From Paenibacillus sp. FSL K6-1330 (GTDB lineage: Bacteria > Bacillota > Bacilli > Paenibacillales > Paenibacillaceae), in the NCBI RefSeq assembly GCF_037976825.1, contig NZ_CP150269.1, positions 3,919,501 to 3,983,500 of the forward strand: a stretch of 64,000 bases of DNA, in the 5' to 3' direction. Positions 56,195 to 64,000 of the stretch are shown in pieces. Within the stretch, counting starts at the first letter, position 1, and the number at the start of each line of letters is the position of its first letter. The translations under genes were made by a program, and so were the position numbers. The notes beneath the pieces were generated by a model. That model worked only from the letters and a program-made list of their open reading frames with translations. It was not told the DNA's origin and did no database searches.

Positions 56195-56770
56195 ATGAGA
56201 GTATTGAGCGTTGTTTCGCATCCAAGAAAGGATTCCCTGACTTTTAAGGTTGCCGATCGTTTTGTAAAAGGTCTTGCCGAGGCTGGCCACGACTATGAGA
56301 TATTGGATTTACACGGGATTGGCTTTGACCCTGTTTTAAAAGGCGTAGATGAACCTGATTGGTCAGCCGAGGAACAGTCCTTTTCCCCTCAGGTAGAAAT
56401 GGAAATAAGGCGAATGAAGGAGCATGATGCCTTGGCATTTATTTTTCCAATTTGGTGGTGGCATTTGCCAGCTATGCTAAAAGGTTATATTGACCGGGTA
56501 TGGAACAATGGGTTTGCCTACGGTTCGAACCAGCTTCATCATCAGCATGTCTTGTGGATTGGTTTGGCGGGCGTTTCGAAAGAACAGATGAAAAAGCGTA
56601 ACTATGATGAAATGATGACGCATCTTCTCAATGTGGGAATTGCAGATTATTGCGGTGTATCCAATTCCAAGGTAGAATTTTTATACGAGACTTTGGATTC
56701 CAATCCCAGGCATTATGAGATGCTGCTTAACCAAGCTCATCACTTAGGGCTAAATTATGCCAAGCAGTAA
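56195..56770 (+). CDS. NAD(P)H dehydrogenase (quinone), flavodoxin-2 family
   Basis: 191 residues with a flavodoxin-like fold: VVSHPRKDSLTFKVADRFV near the N-terminus (FMN/FAD phosphate loop), FIFPIWWWHLPAMLKGYIDRV near 90 and GFAYGSNQLHHQHVLWI. This is the MdaB/NQO1-like class that reduces quinones by two electrons using NAD(P)H. The start ATG at 56195 is taken because the protein family begins there; the frame upstream is not family-like. The ribosome binding site (AAAGGTAG) is rather far. It is divergent from hxlR and probably regulated by it. Confidence 0.88.
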   Translation: MRVLSVVSHPRKDSLTFKVADRFVKGLAEAGHDYEILDLHGIGFDPVLKGVDEPDWSAEEQSFSPQVEMEIRRMKEHDALAFIFPIWWWHLPAMLKGYIDRVWNNGFAYGSNQLHHQHVLWIGLAGVSKEQMKKRNYDEMMTHLLNVGIADYCGVSNSKVEFLYETLDSNPRHYEMLLNQAHHLGLNYAKQ

Positions 56771-56799
56771 GCTTTAAGTTAAGTCTGAACTATCATATT

Positions 56800-56965
56800 T
56801 GCGTTATTATGCGTGTACGTTGTTGTTTACTCTTGCCTACTGCTGGGGCCACCTTCTGCATACGATTACCTACCTCGTCATAACTGTAACAAATCGCCGT
56901 TCCATCAGGCAGCGTTTCTGCTACCATTTTCAGGTTTTCATGCTGTTCATTAAAATCACTATTGT
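56800..56965 (-). pseudogene. RHS/YD-repeat protein remnant
   Basis: A minus-strand frame reads NLKMVAETLPDGTAICYSYD, then EVGNRMQKVAPAVGKSKQQR. LPDGT...YSYDEVGNRM is the YD-repeat of RHS/wall-associated toxins. The fragment has no start and stops shortly after; the large shell and the toxic tip are absent. Confidence 0.55.
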
Positions 56966-57125
56966 GCAAACCTGTTTAGATCATTATCTAATCGGTAATC
57001 GGACCATCTTCGTGTCCTTTACGGCACCAACCTGCCCATTAGTTGAACAAAGGCAGCCGATCTCATAAACGGCTGCCTTCTCTTGTCTTCTATTGAACTA
57101 ACCTCTCCCGTTAGCATAATGATCA
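56966..57125. repeat. Dispersed intergenic repeat with GGCAGCCG hairpin
   Basis: Contains GTAATCGGAC...GTCCTTTACGGCA (also at 35716-35745), CCTGCCCATTAGTTGAAC, the hairpin AAAGGCAGCCGATC...CGGCTGCCTT (about 57050-57080) and TTGAACTAACCTCTCCCGTTAG. It matches the pieces at 23519, 32940 and 35640-35745. Confidence 0.65.
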
Positions 57126-57412
57126 GCAATTCTACTTATGATACGTTTCACCGCCGTATAAATATCTTACAATTTATCAACGTATGTCATGTATTCTTTT
57201 TTTCGGCAGATGAAAAATAACGCTTAATTAATACCCTGTTCATTATAGGTGTTCCTTCTTGTTTTGAACCTGTTTCAAGTTATCTAACACTTAAGGATAG
57301 TGGTCTTGTCCAAAGAGAGTTGTACTATCAATATATATTTCTTATCGTCGGACGGAAGATTTGCTTTTTATGTGATAAAATGTAATTCATAATAAATGAA
57401 GGGGCTGATTTT
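57126..57412. other. Intergenic promoter region of the small membrane protein
   Basis: AT-rich 290 bases. No further gene was recognised; it should hold the promoter of the gene at 57413. Confidence 0.35.
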
Positions 57413-57685
57413 TTGAACTTATCGATCTTAGCTCTTATCCTTGTCGGGATAATCACTATCTATGCCATTGCATTTACCATGATAATAAAGTCACTTGGCC
57501 GGAAATTTAAAGACAAATCTAATATGTATTTTCTATATGCATCCATTATCTTGGTTATCCAATCTTATCTTATAATTAAGGATTTTTTAGGAAAACAGCC
57601 TTTAAGTTCAGTCAATATTTTATTTTTCTTAATGGCGTTTATGCTGATTTTCCAAGGAATAAGGCGGAAAAATCAAATAACATAA
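57413..57685 (+). CDS. Small three-helix membrane protein, unknown function
   Basis: 90 residues, almost entirely hydrophobic: helices at about 4-27, 38-57 and 68-83, with basic loops (GRKFKDKS) and a basic tail (RRKNQ). The TTG at 57413 is the likely start, after AAGGGGC. I do not recognise a named family; small proteins like this are common in Bacillales. It stands alone. Confidence 0.6.
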   Translation: MNLSILALILVGIITIYAIAFTMIIKSLGRKFKDKSNMYFLYASIILVIQSYLIIKDFLGKQPLSSVNILFFLMAFMLIFQGIRRKNQIT

Positions 57686-57773
57686 AATAAGAATCTGTTT
57701 GCTTTCTGTAAAGTGTTTTTTCTAAGACAGATGGCTCTTGTTATAAATTATTCTGTGCCCTGTTATAGCATAA

Positions 57774-57806
57774 AAGGACACACAATACAAATTGTGTGTC
57801 CACTTG
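57774..57806 (-). terminator. Terminator of the osmC-like gene
   Basis: GGACACACAAT-TTGT-ATTGTGTGTCC, a perfect 11 bp stem followed by TTTTAT on the minus strand, about 30 bp past the stop. Confidence 0.88.
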
Positions 57807-57834
57807 TTAAGACTATGTATCTATACCTTCATAT

Positions 57835-58386
57835 CTAATAGGAAGAACCTTCTGGCTGGCTAGCAGGCGAGCGATGCACTAATCCACCGGAGATGGATTG
57901 CGGATACTTTAGGAGGTTGTATATCGGGCATGCGCGCTCAACCACTTCATGAAGCTCGGCGATGGTTTCGGCGGATTCTTCGGATACGATGTGAATGTTA
58001 TATTCGATATTATGCGGATATATGGGAATGTCCTCGTATCCCGGTTTGCCAGCAAGCGGGTGCAACTGACCCGTGACTTCGACTTCAAGGGATTCCAGCG
58101 ATATGCCCCGTTCCGCAGCTTTAATCAACGTAATATGAGTCAGGCAGCTGCCTAATACACCAAGCTGAATTTCAGGTGATGAGGGACCGAGGCTATATCC
58201 GGCATAATTCTCAGGGCTGTCGCTGATAATTTGGAAGTCGCGTATACGTATTTCTCGAACGCCGCTGCGGCCTTTCGCCTGTACCTTGGCCGAATAGGTA
58301 TTCGGCTTGGGGTCTTGCTCCGCTTGAGAACGCAGGGCCTCTGCCGCCGCTTTTTTTTGTGCTAAATAATCATTTAATGTAGTCAT
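57835..58386 (-). CDS. OsmC-family peroxide-detoxifying protein
   Basis: 183 residues. The two redox cysteines of the OsmC/Ohr family are in place: Cys near 80 in LGSCLTHITL and Cys near 151 in ERACPIYNLL. These proteins reduce organic hydroperoxides using a Cys pair. The N-terminal 35 residues form a charged helix (LAQKKAAAEALRSQAE) seen in a subset of the family. The ATG at 58386 has an AAAGGAGC site. Own terminator; it lies next to the truncated ArsR-like gene, which ends in its own hairpin. Confidence 0.88.
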   Translation of the reverse strand: MTTLNDYLAQKKAAAEALRSQAEQDPKPNTYSAKVQAKGRSGVREIRIRDFQIISDSPENYAGYSLGPSSPEIQLGVLGSCLTHITLIKAAERGISLESLEVEVTGQLHPLAGKPGYEDIPIYPHNIEYNIHIVSEESAETIAELHEVVERACPIYNLLKYPQSISGGLVHRSPASQPEGSSY

Positions 58387-58427
58387 GGTATCTCGCTCCT
58401 TTACAATTTTGATATTTTTAACAAATA

Positions 58428-58472
58428 AAAGACACAGCTAAGCAGCTCATCCCTGCTTAAAGCTGTGTCTCC
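58428..58472 (-). terminator. Terminator after the ArsR-like fragment
   Basis: GACACAGCT/AGCTGTGTC stem (58431-58439 with 58461-58469), followed by TTTTATT on the minus strand. Confidence 0.7.
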
Positions 58473-58501
58473 GACGATTCGGTCAACACTCGTTTGCTTG
58501 A

Positions 58502-58906
58502 TTATTCCATTTCATTGACGGAATTGGATAACAGGCTGGGGGGCATTCCCAAATAATCGAACAGCCCCTGCTCGGTTTGTTGAACTCGTTCCACTCGTAA
58601 ACTATAGGTCGATACCGTCTCTCCGACGACATGAACGTTGAGCAGTCCCGCACTGCGCAAATTGAAAATATGATCATGCGTAATGCCTTTGGATATGCCA
58701 AGATGTCGAATCACTTCGATAAAAGTACGCGGTTCGCTGCGCAAAAAGTGCAGAATCCGCAAACGGCTCTTCTCGCTCAGACTGCGAAGAAGCCGGTATA
58801 AATGAAGCGACGGCTCATCGTCTGCCTCAGCATACGGCTCGATCCTGGATGCATAGTGGCAGAGGGTCAGGCTTCCGTACGAATAAAAGATATTGCCAGG
58901 CTGCAC
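58502..58906 (-). pseudogene. ArsR-like winged-helix regulator, 5'-truncated
   Basis: About 134 codons with a winged-helix core (LYRLLRSLSEKSRLRILHFL, then RTFIEVIRHLGISKGITHDH and LRSAGLLNVHVVG). Proteins with the GNIFYSYGSLTLCHY opening usually have about 150-180 further residues before it. Here an in-frame TAA lies seven codons upstream, and the only start (GTG at 58906) overlaps its own AAGGAG, so the front is probably lost. It could still make a short DNA-binding protein; I favour a remnant. Confidence 0.55.
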
Positions 58907-59050
58907 TCCTTCTTTGACCTCTTATGATTGACTGGCTGCCGGTATCCAGCAGCCATTTCGCTCATATTTTACAACATTCCGCATCATCCGAACACGCCCC
59001 CGGGCATATCCTCAATGTGTTACATAAGGATCCGAAGATGGCGTGCCGCT

Positions 59051-60016
59051 TCAAACGAGATGACATGCCACGTAATGATCATCCCCCACGTTGCGGAACT
59101 CGGGAACGACTTCCTTACACTGCGCCAAGGCATAAGGGCAGCGTGTATGGAACTTGCAGCCAGAAGGCGGTTGAGCCGGACTCGGAATGTCCCCTTTGAG
59201 CACGATCCTCTCCCGCTTCAGCCTCGGTACCGGGACAGGGATCGCCGATAGCAATGCTTGGGTATATGGATGCAGCGGACGGCTGAACATTTCGTCACGC
59301 GAAGCCATTTCCATCATGGAACCGAGATACATCACCCCGATGCGATTGCACAAATGCTCCACGACACTTAAGTCATGCGAAATGAACAAATAGGTTAATC
59401 CGCGATTATGCTGAAGTTTTTGAAACAAATTGATGATTTGTGCCTGGATGGACACATCAAGCGCGGATACCGGCTCATCGGCGATTATGAAATCAGGATT
59501 CAGCACCAGAGCGCGGGCAATGCCGATCCGCTGCCGCTGGCCGCCTGAGAACTCGTGCGGAAACCGATTGTAGTGATAGGCAGACAGGCCGCAAGCTTCC
59601 AGTACATCCAGCACCTGACCACGAACCTCGGCTTTTTCGGCCAAATCGTGTTCAAGCAGCGCTTCGCCGATTGCGTCTCCGATGCGGATACGCGGGTTAA
59701 GCGAGCTGTAGGGGTCCTGAAAGATAAGCTGCATTTTAGGCCTGAGCTTTCGCATCTCCGATTTGGGCAGGTCGTGAAACGGGATACCTTTGTACAGGAT
59801 GTCCCCGCTGGTTTTCTCATGAAGCCGGAGTATCGTGCGCCCAACCGTGCTTTTGCCGCTGCCGGATTCGCCGACCAGGCCGAACGTTTCTCCAGCCCGA
59901 ATTGTCAAACTGATATCATCGACCGCTTTGACGTGACCGACGTTACGATTAAGCAGCCCGGCGGTAATGGGAAAATATTTTTTTAAATGTCGTACTTCCA
60001 GCAATGCTTCACTCAT
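59051..60016 (-). CDS. Dipeptide/oligopeptide ABC transporter ATPase, DppF/OppF-type
   Basis: 321 residues. Walker [10 protein letters not shown] near 50, signature FSGGQRQR near 155, Walker B FIIADEP near 178, switch His in [10 protein letters not shown]. The C-terminal oligopeptide domain has [15 protein letters not shown], the Cys pattern of Opp/Dpp ATPases. It couples ATP use to peptide (or nickel or other small solute) uptake together with the DppD-type ATPase. The start ATG at 60016 has a GAGGAGG site and overlaps the end of the DppD-type gene by 8 bp. Last gene of the operon; no clear terminator is seen. Confidence 0.94.
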   Translation of the reverse strand: MSEALLEVRHLKKYFPITAGLLNRNVGHVKAVDDISLTIRAGETFGLVGESGSGKSTVGRTILRLHEKTSGDILYKGIPFHDLPKSEMRKLRPKMQLIFQDPYSSLNPRIRIGDAIGEALLEHDLAEKAEVRGQVLDVLEACGLSAYHYNRFPHEFSGGQRQRIGIARALVLNPDFIIADEPVSALDVSIQAQIINLFQKLQHNRGLTYLFISHDLSVVEHLCNRIGVMYLGSMMEMASRDEMFSRPLHPYTQALLSAIPVPVPRLKRERIVLKGDIPSPAQPPSGCKFHTRCPYALAQCKEVVPEFRNVGDDHYVACHLV

Positions 60017-60992
60017 GCCGCGCCTCCTCTTCATACAACCAACAGGCCGTTCTGTGACCGGGTTCCACTTCTCTTAGTGACGGCTGCCGGGATCGGCAGA
60101 TGGCCATGCAGCTTTCACAGCGATCATGAAAATAGCAGGATTCTGTCAGTTCAAGCGGATTGGGTACCTGGCCTGGAATGGAGTACAACAGGTCCGAGCG
60201 CTGGCCGAGGATCGGTTTGGATTTCAGCAATCCCTTCGTGTAAGGATGTTTCGGACGGTCGAAGATTTCCTCGACGTCTCCCTCCTCGACGATTTTCCCC
60301 GCGTACATGACGATGACATAATCCGCCATCTCGGCCACCACACCAAGATCGTGCGTAATCAGCAGAATCGACATATTGGATTGCTCTTTGCTTTCCCTCA
60401 GTGTTTCCAGTACCTGCGCCTGGATGGTAACGTCCAATGCCGTCGTCGGTTCGTCGGCAATCAACAGCTTGGGGCTGCACGAGATCGCAATCGCAATCAT
60501 GATCCGCTGCAGCATCCCTCCCGACAATTGATGGGGATAGGAAGCCGCGATTTGTTCCCCTCGGGAAATGCCGACCAGCTCGATCAGCTCGAGCGCCCGC
60601 GTATAGGCTTGTTTTTTGTTCATTTGGCGATGGAGCATAAGCGGCTCCATGATTTGCTTGCCGATCGTAATGACCGGGTTCAGGGAAGACATCGGTTCCT
60701 GGAATATGATCGAGATGTCGTTGCCCCGAATTCGGCGCATCTCTTCTTTGCTGATCTTTAGAAGATCCTTGTCCCCGAATTGGATCCGGCCGTTCACCAC
60801 TTTCCCGTGCGGCCCTTCGACCAGTCCCATGATCGACATGGCCGTGATGCTCTTGCCGCAGCCGGATTCGCCCACGACGCATACCGTTTCGCCTTCGCGG
60901 ATGCGAAAGCTGATATCGTCCACCGCTTTGACCGTTCCGGTTCCGGATTCGAAATAAGTGCTTAAATGATTGACCTCGATTAATGAATTCAT
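60009..60992 (-). CDS. Dipeptide/oligopeptide ABC transporter ATPase, DppD/OppD-type
   Basis: 327 residues. Walker A GESGCGKS near 42, signature LSGGMLQR near 155, Walker B LLIADEP, switch His in ITHDLGVVAE, and the C-terminal oligopeptide extension with CYFHDRCESCMAIC. It forms the heterodimeric motor with the DppF-type protein. The start ATG at 60992 has a CAGGTG site; the in-frame extension upstream overlaps the permease gene. Confidence 0.94.
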   Translation of the reverse strand: MNSLIEVNHLSTYFESGTGTVKAVDDISFRIREGETVCVVGESGCGKSITAMSIMGLVEGPHGKVVNGRIQFGDKDLLKISKEEMRRIRGNDISIIFQEPMSSLNPVITIGKQIMEPLMLHRQMNKKQAYTRALELIELVGISRGEQIAASYPHQLSGGMLQRIMIAIAISCSPKLLIADEPTTALDVTIQAQVLETLRESKEQSNMSILLITHDLGVVAEMADYVIVMYAGKIVEEGDVEEIFDRPKHPYTKGLLKSKPILGQRSDLLYSIPGQVPNPLELTESCYFHDRCESCMAICRSRQPSLREVEPGHRTACWLYEEEARHE

Positions 60993-60999
60993 TATCCGT

Positions 61000-61932
61000 T
61001 CACCTGCTTGTATTCTGTTTAGGATCGAGAACGTCCCGCAATCCGTCACCGAAAATGTTGATGGCAATGACCGTCAAAAAAATCGCCAGACCTGGCGGAA
61101 TCCACAGCCAGGGCCGTTTCTCAAAATCGATGACGTTGTTGGCCGCATCGATCATATTTCCCCAAGTGGGCGTTGGGGGCATGACCCCGAGCCCGAAGAA
61201 GCTGAGCACCGATTCCGACAGTATCGCTCCTCCGATGCTAAGTGTGGCGATGACGATCAGAAGCGGGAAGACATTGGGCAGTAGATGGCGAAACAGCTTG
61301 CGCTTATCGCTGAGACCCAGCACGTCGGCAGCTATCATATACTCCCGTTCCCGCAAGGTCAGCATTTGGCTGCGGACGAGCCGCGCCACGCCGGGCCAGC
61401 CGATGACGCTAAGCATGAGCATGACCAGATACAGCCGATAGTCGGTTGGAACCTTCCAATCCGACATTAACGCCCCCATGATGAAGAGAATCGGAAGCCC
61501 CGGGATCGTAAACAACAAATCGGCGGTTCGCATGATCAACTGATCGACTACTCCACGATAATAACCCGAAATGACGCCGAGAACCGTCCCGATTGTCATG
61601 GATAACGCCATGGACGCAAGGCCGACCGTGAGTGAAATTCGGCCTGCTTGCAAGAGCCGGGTCAGCACATCGCGGCCAAGCAGGTCCGTTCCCAGCCAAT
61701 GCTTGCCGCTTGGGGGCTGGTGCATCATGGCGGGATTGATTTTGCCATCCGCATATGGGGAGAACAAGGGACCGATAAAGCAAACAACAAACATCAACAC
61801 GATGAAGGCGAAGCCAGTTACGGCCAGCTTGTTTTTCTTGAGCTTCCGAGTGGATTGCTTCCATAAGGAGTCTGAAACCTCCATTCCTCTGCTGGCTTTT
61901 CCGGCTTGACTTGCCGTCGTTGGAATCGACAA
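61000..61932 (-). CDS. Dipeptide/oligopeptide ABC transporter permease, DppC/OppC-type
   Basis: 310 residues. A hydrophilic N-terminus of about 35 residues precedes the first helix, then the DppC-specific HWLGTDLLGRDVLTRLL near 75 and the EAA loop EYMIAADVLGLSDKRKLFRHLLPNV near 200; five to six helices. Forms the membrane channel with the DppB-type protein. The ATG at 61932 follows AAAGGAGG. It starts 18 bp after the DppB-type stop and ends 7 bp before the DppD-type start. Confidence 0.95.
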   Translation of the reverse strand: MSIPTTASQAGKASRGMEVSDSLWKQSTRKLKKNKLAVTGFAFIVLMFVVCFIGPLFSPYADGKINPAMMHQPPSGKHWLGTDLLGRDVLTRLLQAGRISLTVGLASMALSMTIGTVLGVISGYYRGVVDQLIMRTADLLFTIPGLPILFIMGALMSDWKVPTDYRLYLVMLMLSVIGWPGVARLVRSQMLTLREREYMIAADVLGLSDKRKLFRHLLPNVFPLLIVIATLSIGGAILSESVLSFFGLGVMPPTPTWGNMIDAANNVIDFEKRPWLWIPPGLAIFLTVIAINIFGDGLRDVLDPKQNTSR

Positions 61933-61950
61933 AGGTAGTTCCTCCTTTCT

Positions 61951-62904
61951 TTAAAGCCTGACCCGGGGATCGGAAGTGTGGTAGAGGATATCGGATATGA
62001 GCGTCCCGACGACCGTCAAGATAGCCAAAAACATGGTAAAGCCCATGAGGAGCGGATAATCCCGCACCGTGAAAGATTGCATGTACAACTGGCCGATGCC
62101 CGGCCAATTGAATATCTTCTCAATGATGATGGAGCCGCCGAACAGGCCCGGCAATTCGAAGCCAATCAACGTAATCGCGGGCAGCATCGCGTTTTTCAAT
62201 GCGTGGCGGAACAGCACCGTTCTTTCCTTCAACCCTTTTGCACGGGCGGTGCGGACATAATCCTGCCGGATCACCTCCAGCATGTTGCTCCGGAAATAAC
62301 GGGTGAGCGACCCGACGCCAAGCAAAATCATGACGGCTGCCGGAAGCAGCATATGGTGCAGCACCTCGACGACGTAGTCCCAGCCCTCGGCCCGGCTCCC
62401 TGTCGTGATCATTCCACCCGGCGGGAGAATTTTTAAATCGACGGCGAATACTTTGATCAGGAATAACCCGATGAAGAACGAAGGAATCGACATCGCGGCG
62501 AAGATGCCGATCATCACCAGGGTATCCAGCAGCGAGTATTGCTTATAGGCCGTAAGAACACCCACGACGACCGCAATGAACCAGGTGAAGAACGTCGAAA
62601 CCACCGCCAGCAGAAAGGAGTTCCATATGTAATCCTGAAACAGGTCCAGGACGGGGCGCTGCTGGGCCAAAGAATAACCGAAATCGCCTTTGAAAATGTT
62701 GGCCATCCAGTTCACGTATCGTTCAATGACAGGCTTGTTCAACCCGTGAATTTCCCTTAGTTCCGCCTTGCGCTCCTCGCTCAAACTCAAGTTGTTGTCT
62801 ACATAGTCGCCTGGCGTTAAGGAATACAAGATAAAGATTAACAAGGACGCGCCAATTAATATCAAGAGCATGTACAAGCATCTTCGGAGCAAATAGGTTC
62901 TCAT
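61951..62904 (-). CDS. Dipeptide/oligopeptide ABC transporter permease, DppB/OppB-type
   Basis: 317 residues. It starts MRTYLLRRCLYMLLILIGAS, the usual first helix, and carries the DppB EAA loop YVRTARAKGLKERTVLFRHALKNAMLP near 215 and GLFGGSIIIEKIFNWPGIGQL near 255. It is the second half of the membrane channel. The start ATG at 62904 has an AAGGAGAG site; the seven codons before it are not family-like. It follows the binding-protein gene by about 100 bp. Confidence 0.95.
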   Translation of the reverse strand: MRTYLLRRCLYMLLILIGASLLIFILYSLTPGDYVDNNLSLSEERKAELREIHGLNKPVIERYVNWMANIFKGDFGYSLAQQRPVLDLFQDYIWNSFLLAVVSTFFTWFIAVVVGVLTAYKQYSLLDTLVMIGIFAAMSIPSFFIGLFLIKVFAVDLKILPPGGMITTGSRAEGWDYVVEVLHHMLLPAAVMILLGVGSLTRYFRSNMLEVIRQDYVRTARAKGLKERTVLFRHALKNAMLPAITLIGFELPGLFGGSIIIEKIFNWPGIGQLYMQSFTVRDYPLLMGFTMFLAILTVVGTLISDILYHTSDPRVRL

Positions 62905-63003
62905 GTTCTCTCCTTCATCAGTCATCTCCTTGCCTGATGGATTCAGGCAGGAGATGTCTTCTTTGATAGAGCTGTCTAATCTTCCCTCCAGCTGCCAGCT
63001 CGC

Positions 63004-64000
63004 TTATTGCAGATTCCAACCCGGCAAGCTGTATGCGATACCCGCGAGCGGGTTCAACTCAAAACCGTCGATGCGTCCGTTGATTGCGATGACTGATTTC
63101 GTATAGTTGGTAAACATGATCGGCAATTCGTCATTCAATATTTTGAACATTTCGTGGTAAATCGCTTTACGCTTTTCGACGTCGCCAGTCGCAAGACCCT
63201 GGGCGTAAAGCTCTTCGATGCGTGGATTGTCGTAGCCCTTCGTTTCTCCTTTGATGAACCGCTCCACCCCTTGCGAAGGATCACTGATAATCGTCGTGGA
63301 GAACGAAGCCATGTCATAATCGCCGTTATTGACCTTGGATACAAGCGTGTTGAAATCCGGGAATTGCTCAGGCACGAAATCAACTCCGATTTCTTGATAG
63401 TTCTCTTTGGCGACGGCAATGAAAATATCGGTATTCGGGCTCTTCGATCCCAAATAGTTGATACGGAGCTTGACCCCGTCCTTCTCCCGAATGCCGTCTG
63501 CGCCGACCGTCCAGCCCGCTTCGTCCAGCAATTGTTTTGCTCTTTCCGGATCATACGGATACGGGTTGATGCCTTCCTCGGTATAAGACCACAGAATCGG
63601 AGATGATGGAATGTTGGCGATCGACGCTGCCCCTTGCCTGGAATCCACGTAAATCAGCTGACGATTCAGACCGTAAGTCAAGGCTTGGCGAACCCGCTTG
63701 TCTTTCAATTGATCCCTCTCCAGATTGAATTGATTATAGCCGTAGTTACTGGCCGTGGACGGAATCAAGTTTAAGAAGCCAAGGGATTTCAGTTTCTCGA
63801 TGTTATCTGTCGTAGCTGAAAAGCTACCATAGTCGACTTCCCCGGTTTCGATAAACTGCCAAGTGTCTCCCTCCGTGGTCTTGTAGATGAAGTATTCGGT
63901 CTTCGGTTTGCCTAACACATAGTGTTCATTGGCGACAAAACGCACTTCTTGGCCTGGAATGAACTTCTCCAGCTTGTAAGGTCCGTTCGTGATCGGATTG
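63004..64000 (-). CDS. Peptide ABC transporter substrate-binding protein, family 5 (partial, runs off right edge)
   Basis: The last 332 or so residues of an SBP family 5 protein: NPITNGPYKLEKFIPGQEV at the window edge, then DKRVRQALTYGLNRQLIYVD, YDPERAKQLLDEAGW and MFKILNDELPIMFTNY, all hallmarks of DppA/OppA proteins. The frame is open past position 64000, so the signal peptide and first domain are outside. It captures peptides or similar solutes outside the cell for the Dpp-type permease and ATPases encoded downstream. Confidence 0.95.
   Translation of the reverse strand, partial: NPITNGPYKLEKFIPGQEVRFVANEHYVLGKPKTEYFIYKTTEGDTWQFIETGEVDYGSFSATTDNIEKLKSLGFLNLIPSTASNYGYNQFNLERDQLKDKRVRQALTYGLNRQLIYVDSRQGAASIANIPSSPILWSYTEEGINPYPYDPERAKQLLDEAGWTVGADGIREKDGVKLRINYLGSKSPNTDIFIAVAKENYQEIGVDFVPEQFPDFNTLVSKVNNGDYDMASFSTTIISDPSQGVERFIKGETKGYDNPRIEELYAQGLATGDVEKRKAIYHEMFKILNDELPIMFTNYTKSVIAINGRIDGFELNPLAGIAYSLPGWNLQ

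Overview
The window reads as chromosomal DNA from a low-to-moderate GC Firmicute, most likely Paenibacillus or a close relative. The reasons are the YesM/YesN-type two-component pair, the LplB-type sugar uptake locus with Gfo/Idh oxidoreductases, the many short hairpin-bearing intergenic repeats, and AGGAGG ribosome binding sites with ATG, GTG and TTG starts. The assignment comes from gene content and style only, because no rRNA or other phylogenetic marker is present.

Positions 1-19261 (minus strand) hold one end of a lipopeptide-type hybrid NRPS/PKS operon. It is visibly more GC-rich than the rest. The order of transcription is panD (aspartate 1-decarboxylase, making beta-alanine), then a 4063-residue NRPS (acyl-AMP ligase - carrier - C-A-T - C-A-T - C-A-T - truncated C-like tail), then three tandem CPBP/Abi-type membrane proteins whose protease motifs are eroded, then a KS-carrier-C-A protein that runs off the left edge. 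Reading the adenylation pockets by eye gives Ile, Ser, Ser. The KS module has no AT, so it probably uses a trans-acting AT encoded elsewhere. The predicted start of the product is acyl-Ile-Ser-Ser-(malonate unit)-. Upstream of panD lie a near-perfect palindrome and an array of about five degenerate 37-39 bp direct repeats.

Positions 19.5-37.5 kb are a mosaic of small units. They include a CueP-like copper lipoprotein, a DUF1877 protein, a two-gene ABC exporter, a DUF2268 metalloprotein, a four-gene periplasmic oxidase unit (Tat-exported subunit 3, GMC flavoprotein, TatA, cupredoxin), a DoxX-like gene with a 33-codon upstream ORF, a stand-alone MprF-type flippase domain, an ECF sigma factor with a DUF4179 regulator, an APH-like phosphotransferase with an RsgA GTPase, a GNAT acetyltransferase and a helix-turn-helix protein.

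Positions 37.6-43.4 kb hold a lipoprotein flavin reductase (FMN-binding plus flavocytochrome c fold) divergent from a histidine kinase/response regulator pair, then an Ldh-family dehydrogenase. Positions 43.4-46.2 kb are a gene graveyard: BCCT transporter, LysR and rifamycin phosphotransferase fragments, and a frameshifted duplicate of the APH-like gene.

Positions 46.2-54.6 kb form a carbohydrate uptake and oxidation locus. A GntR/LacI-hybrid regulator precedes two permeases, a solute-binding lipoprotein, a PhyH-type dioxygenase and two Gfo/Idh/MocA oxidoreductases; short TTCAATAT sites sit by the promoters. Positions 54.9-58.9 kb carry stress-type genes (DUF1579-like, HxlR with a divergent NAD(P)H quinone oxidoreductase, a small membrane protein, OsmC), an RHS/YD-repeat remnant and a 5'-truncated ArsR-like gene. 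Positions 59.0-64.0 kb are a dipeptide/oligopeptide ABC operon whose binding-protein gene is cut by the right edge.
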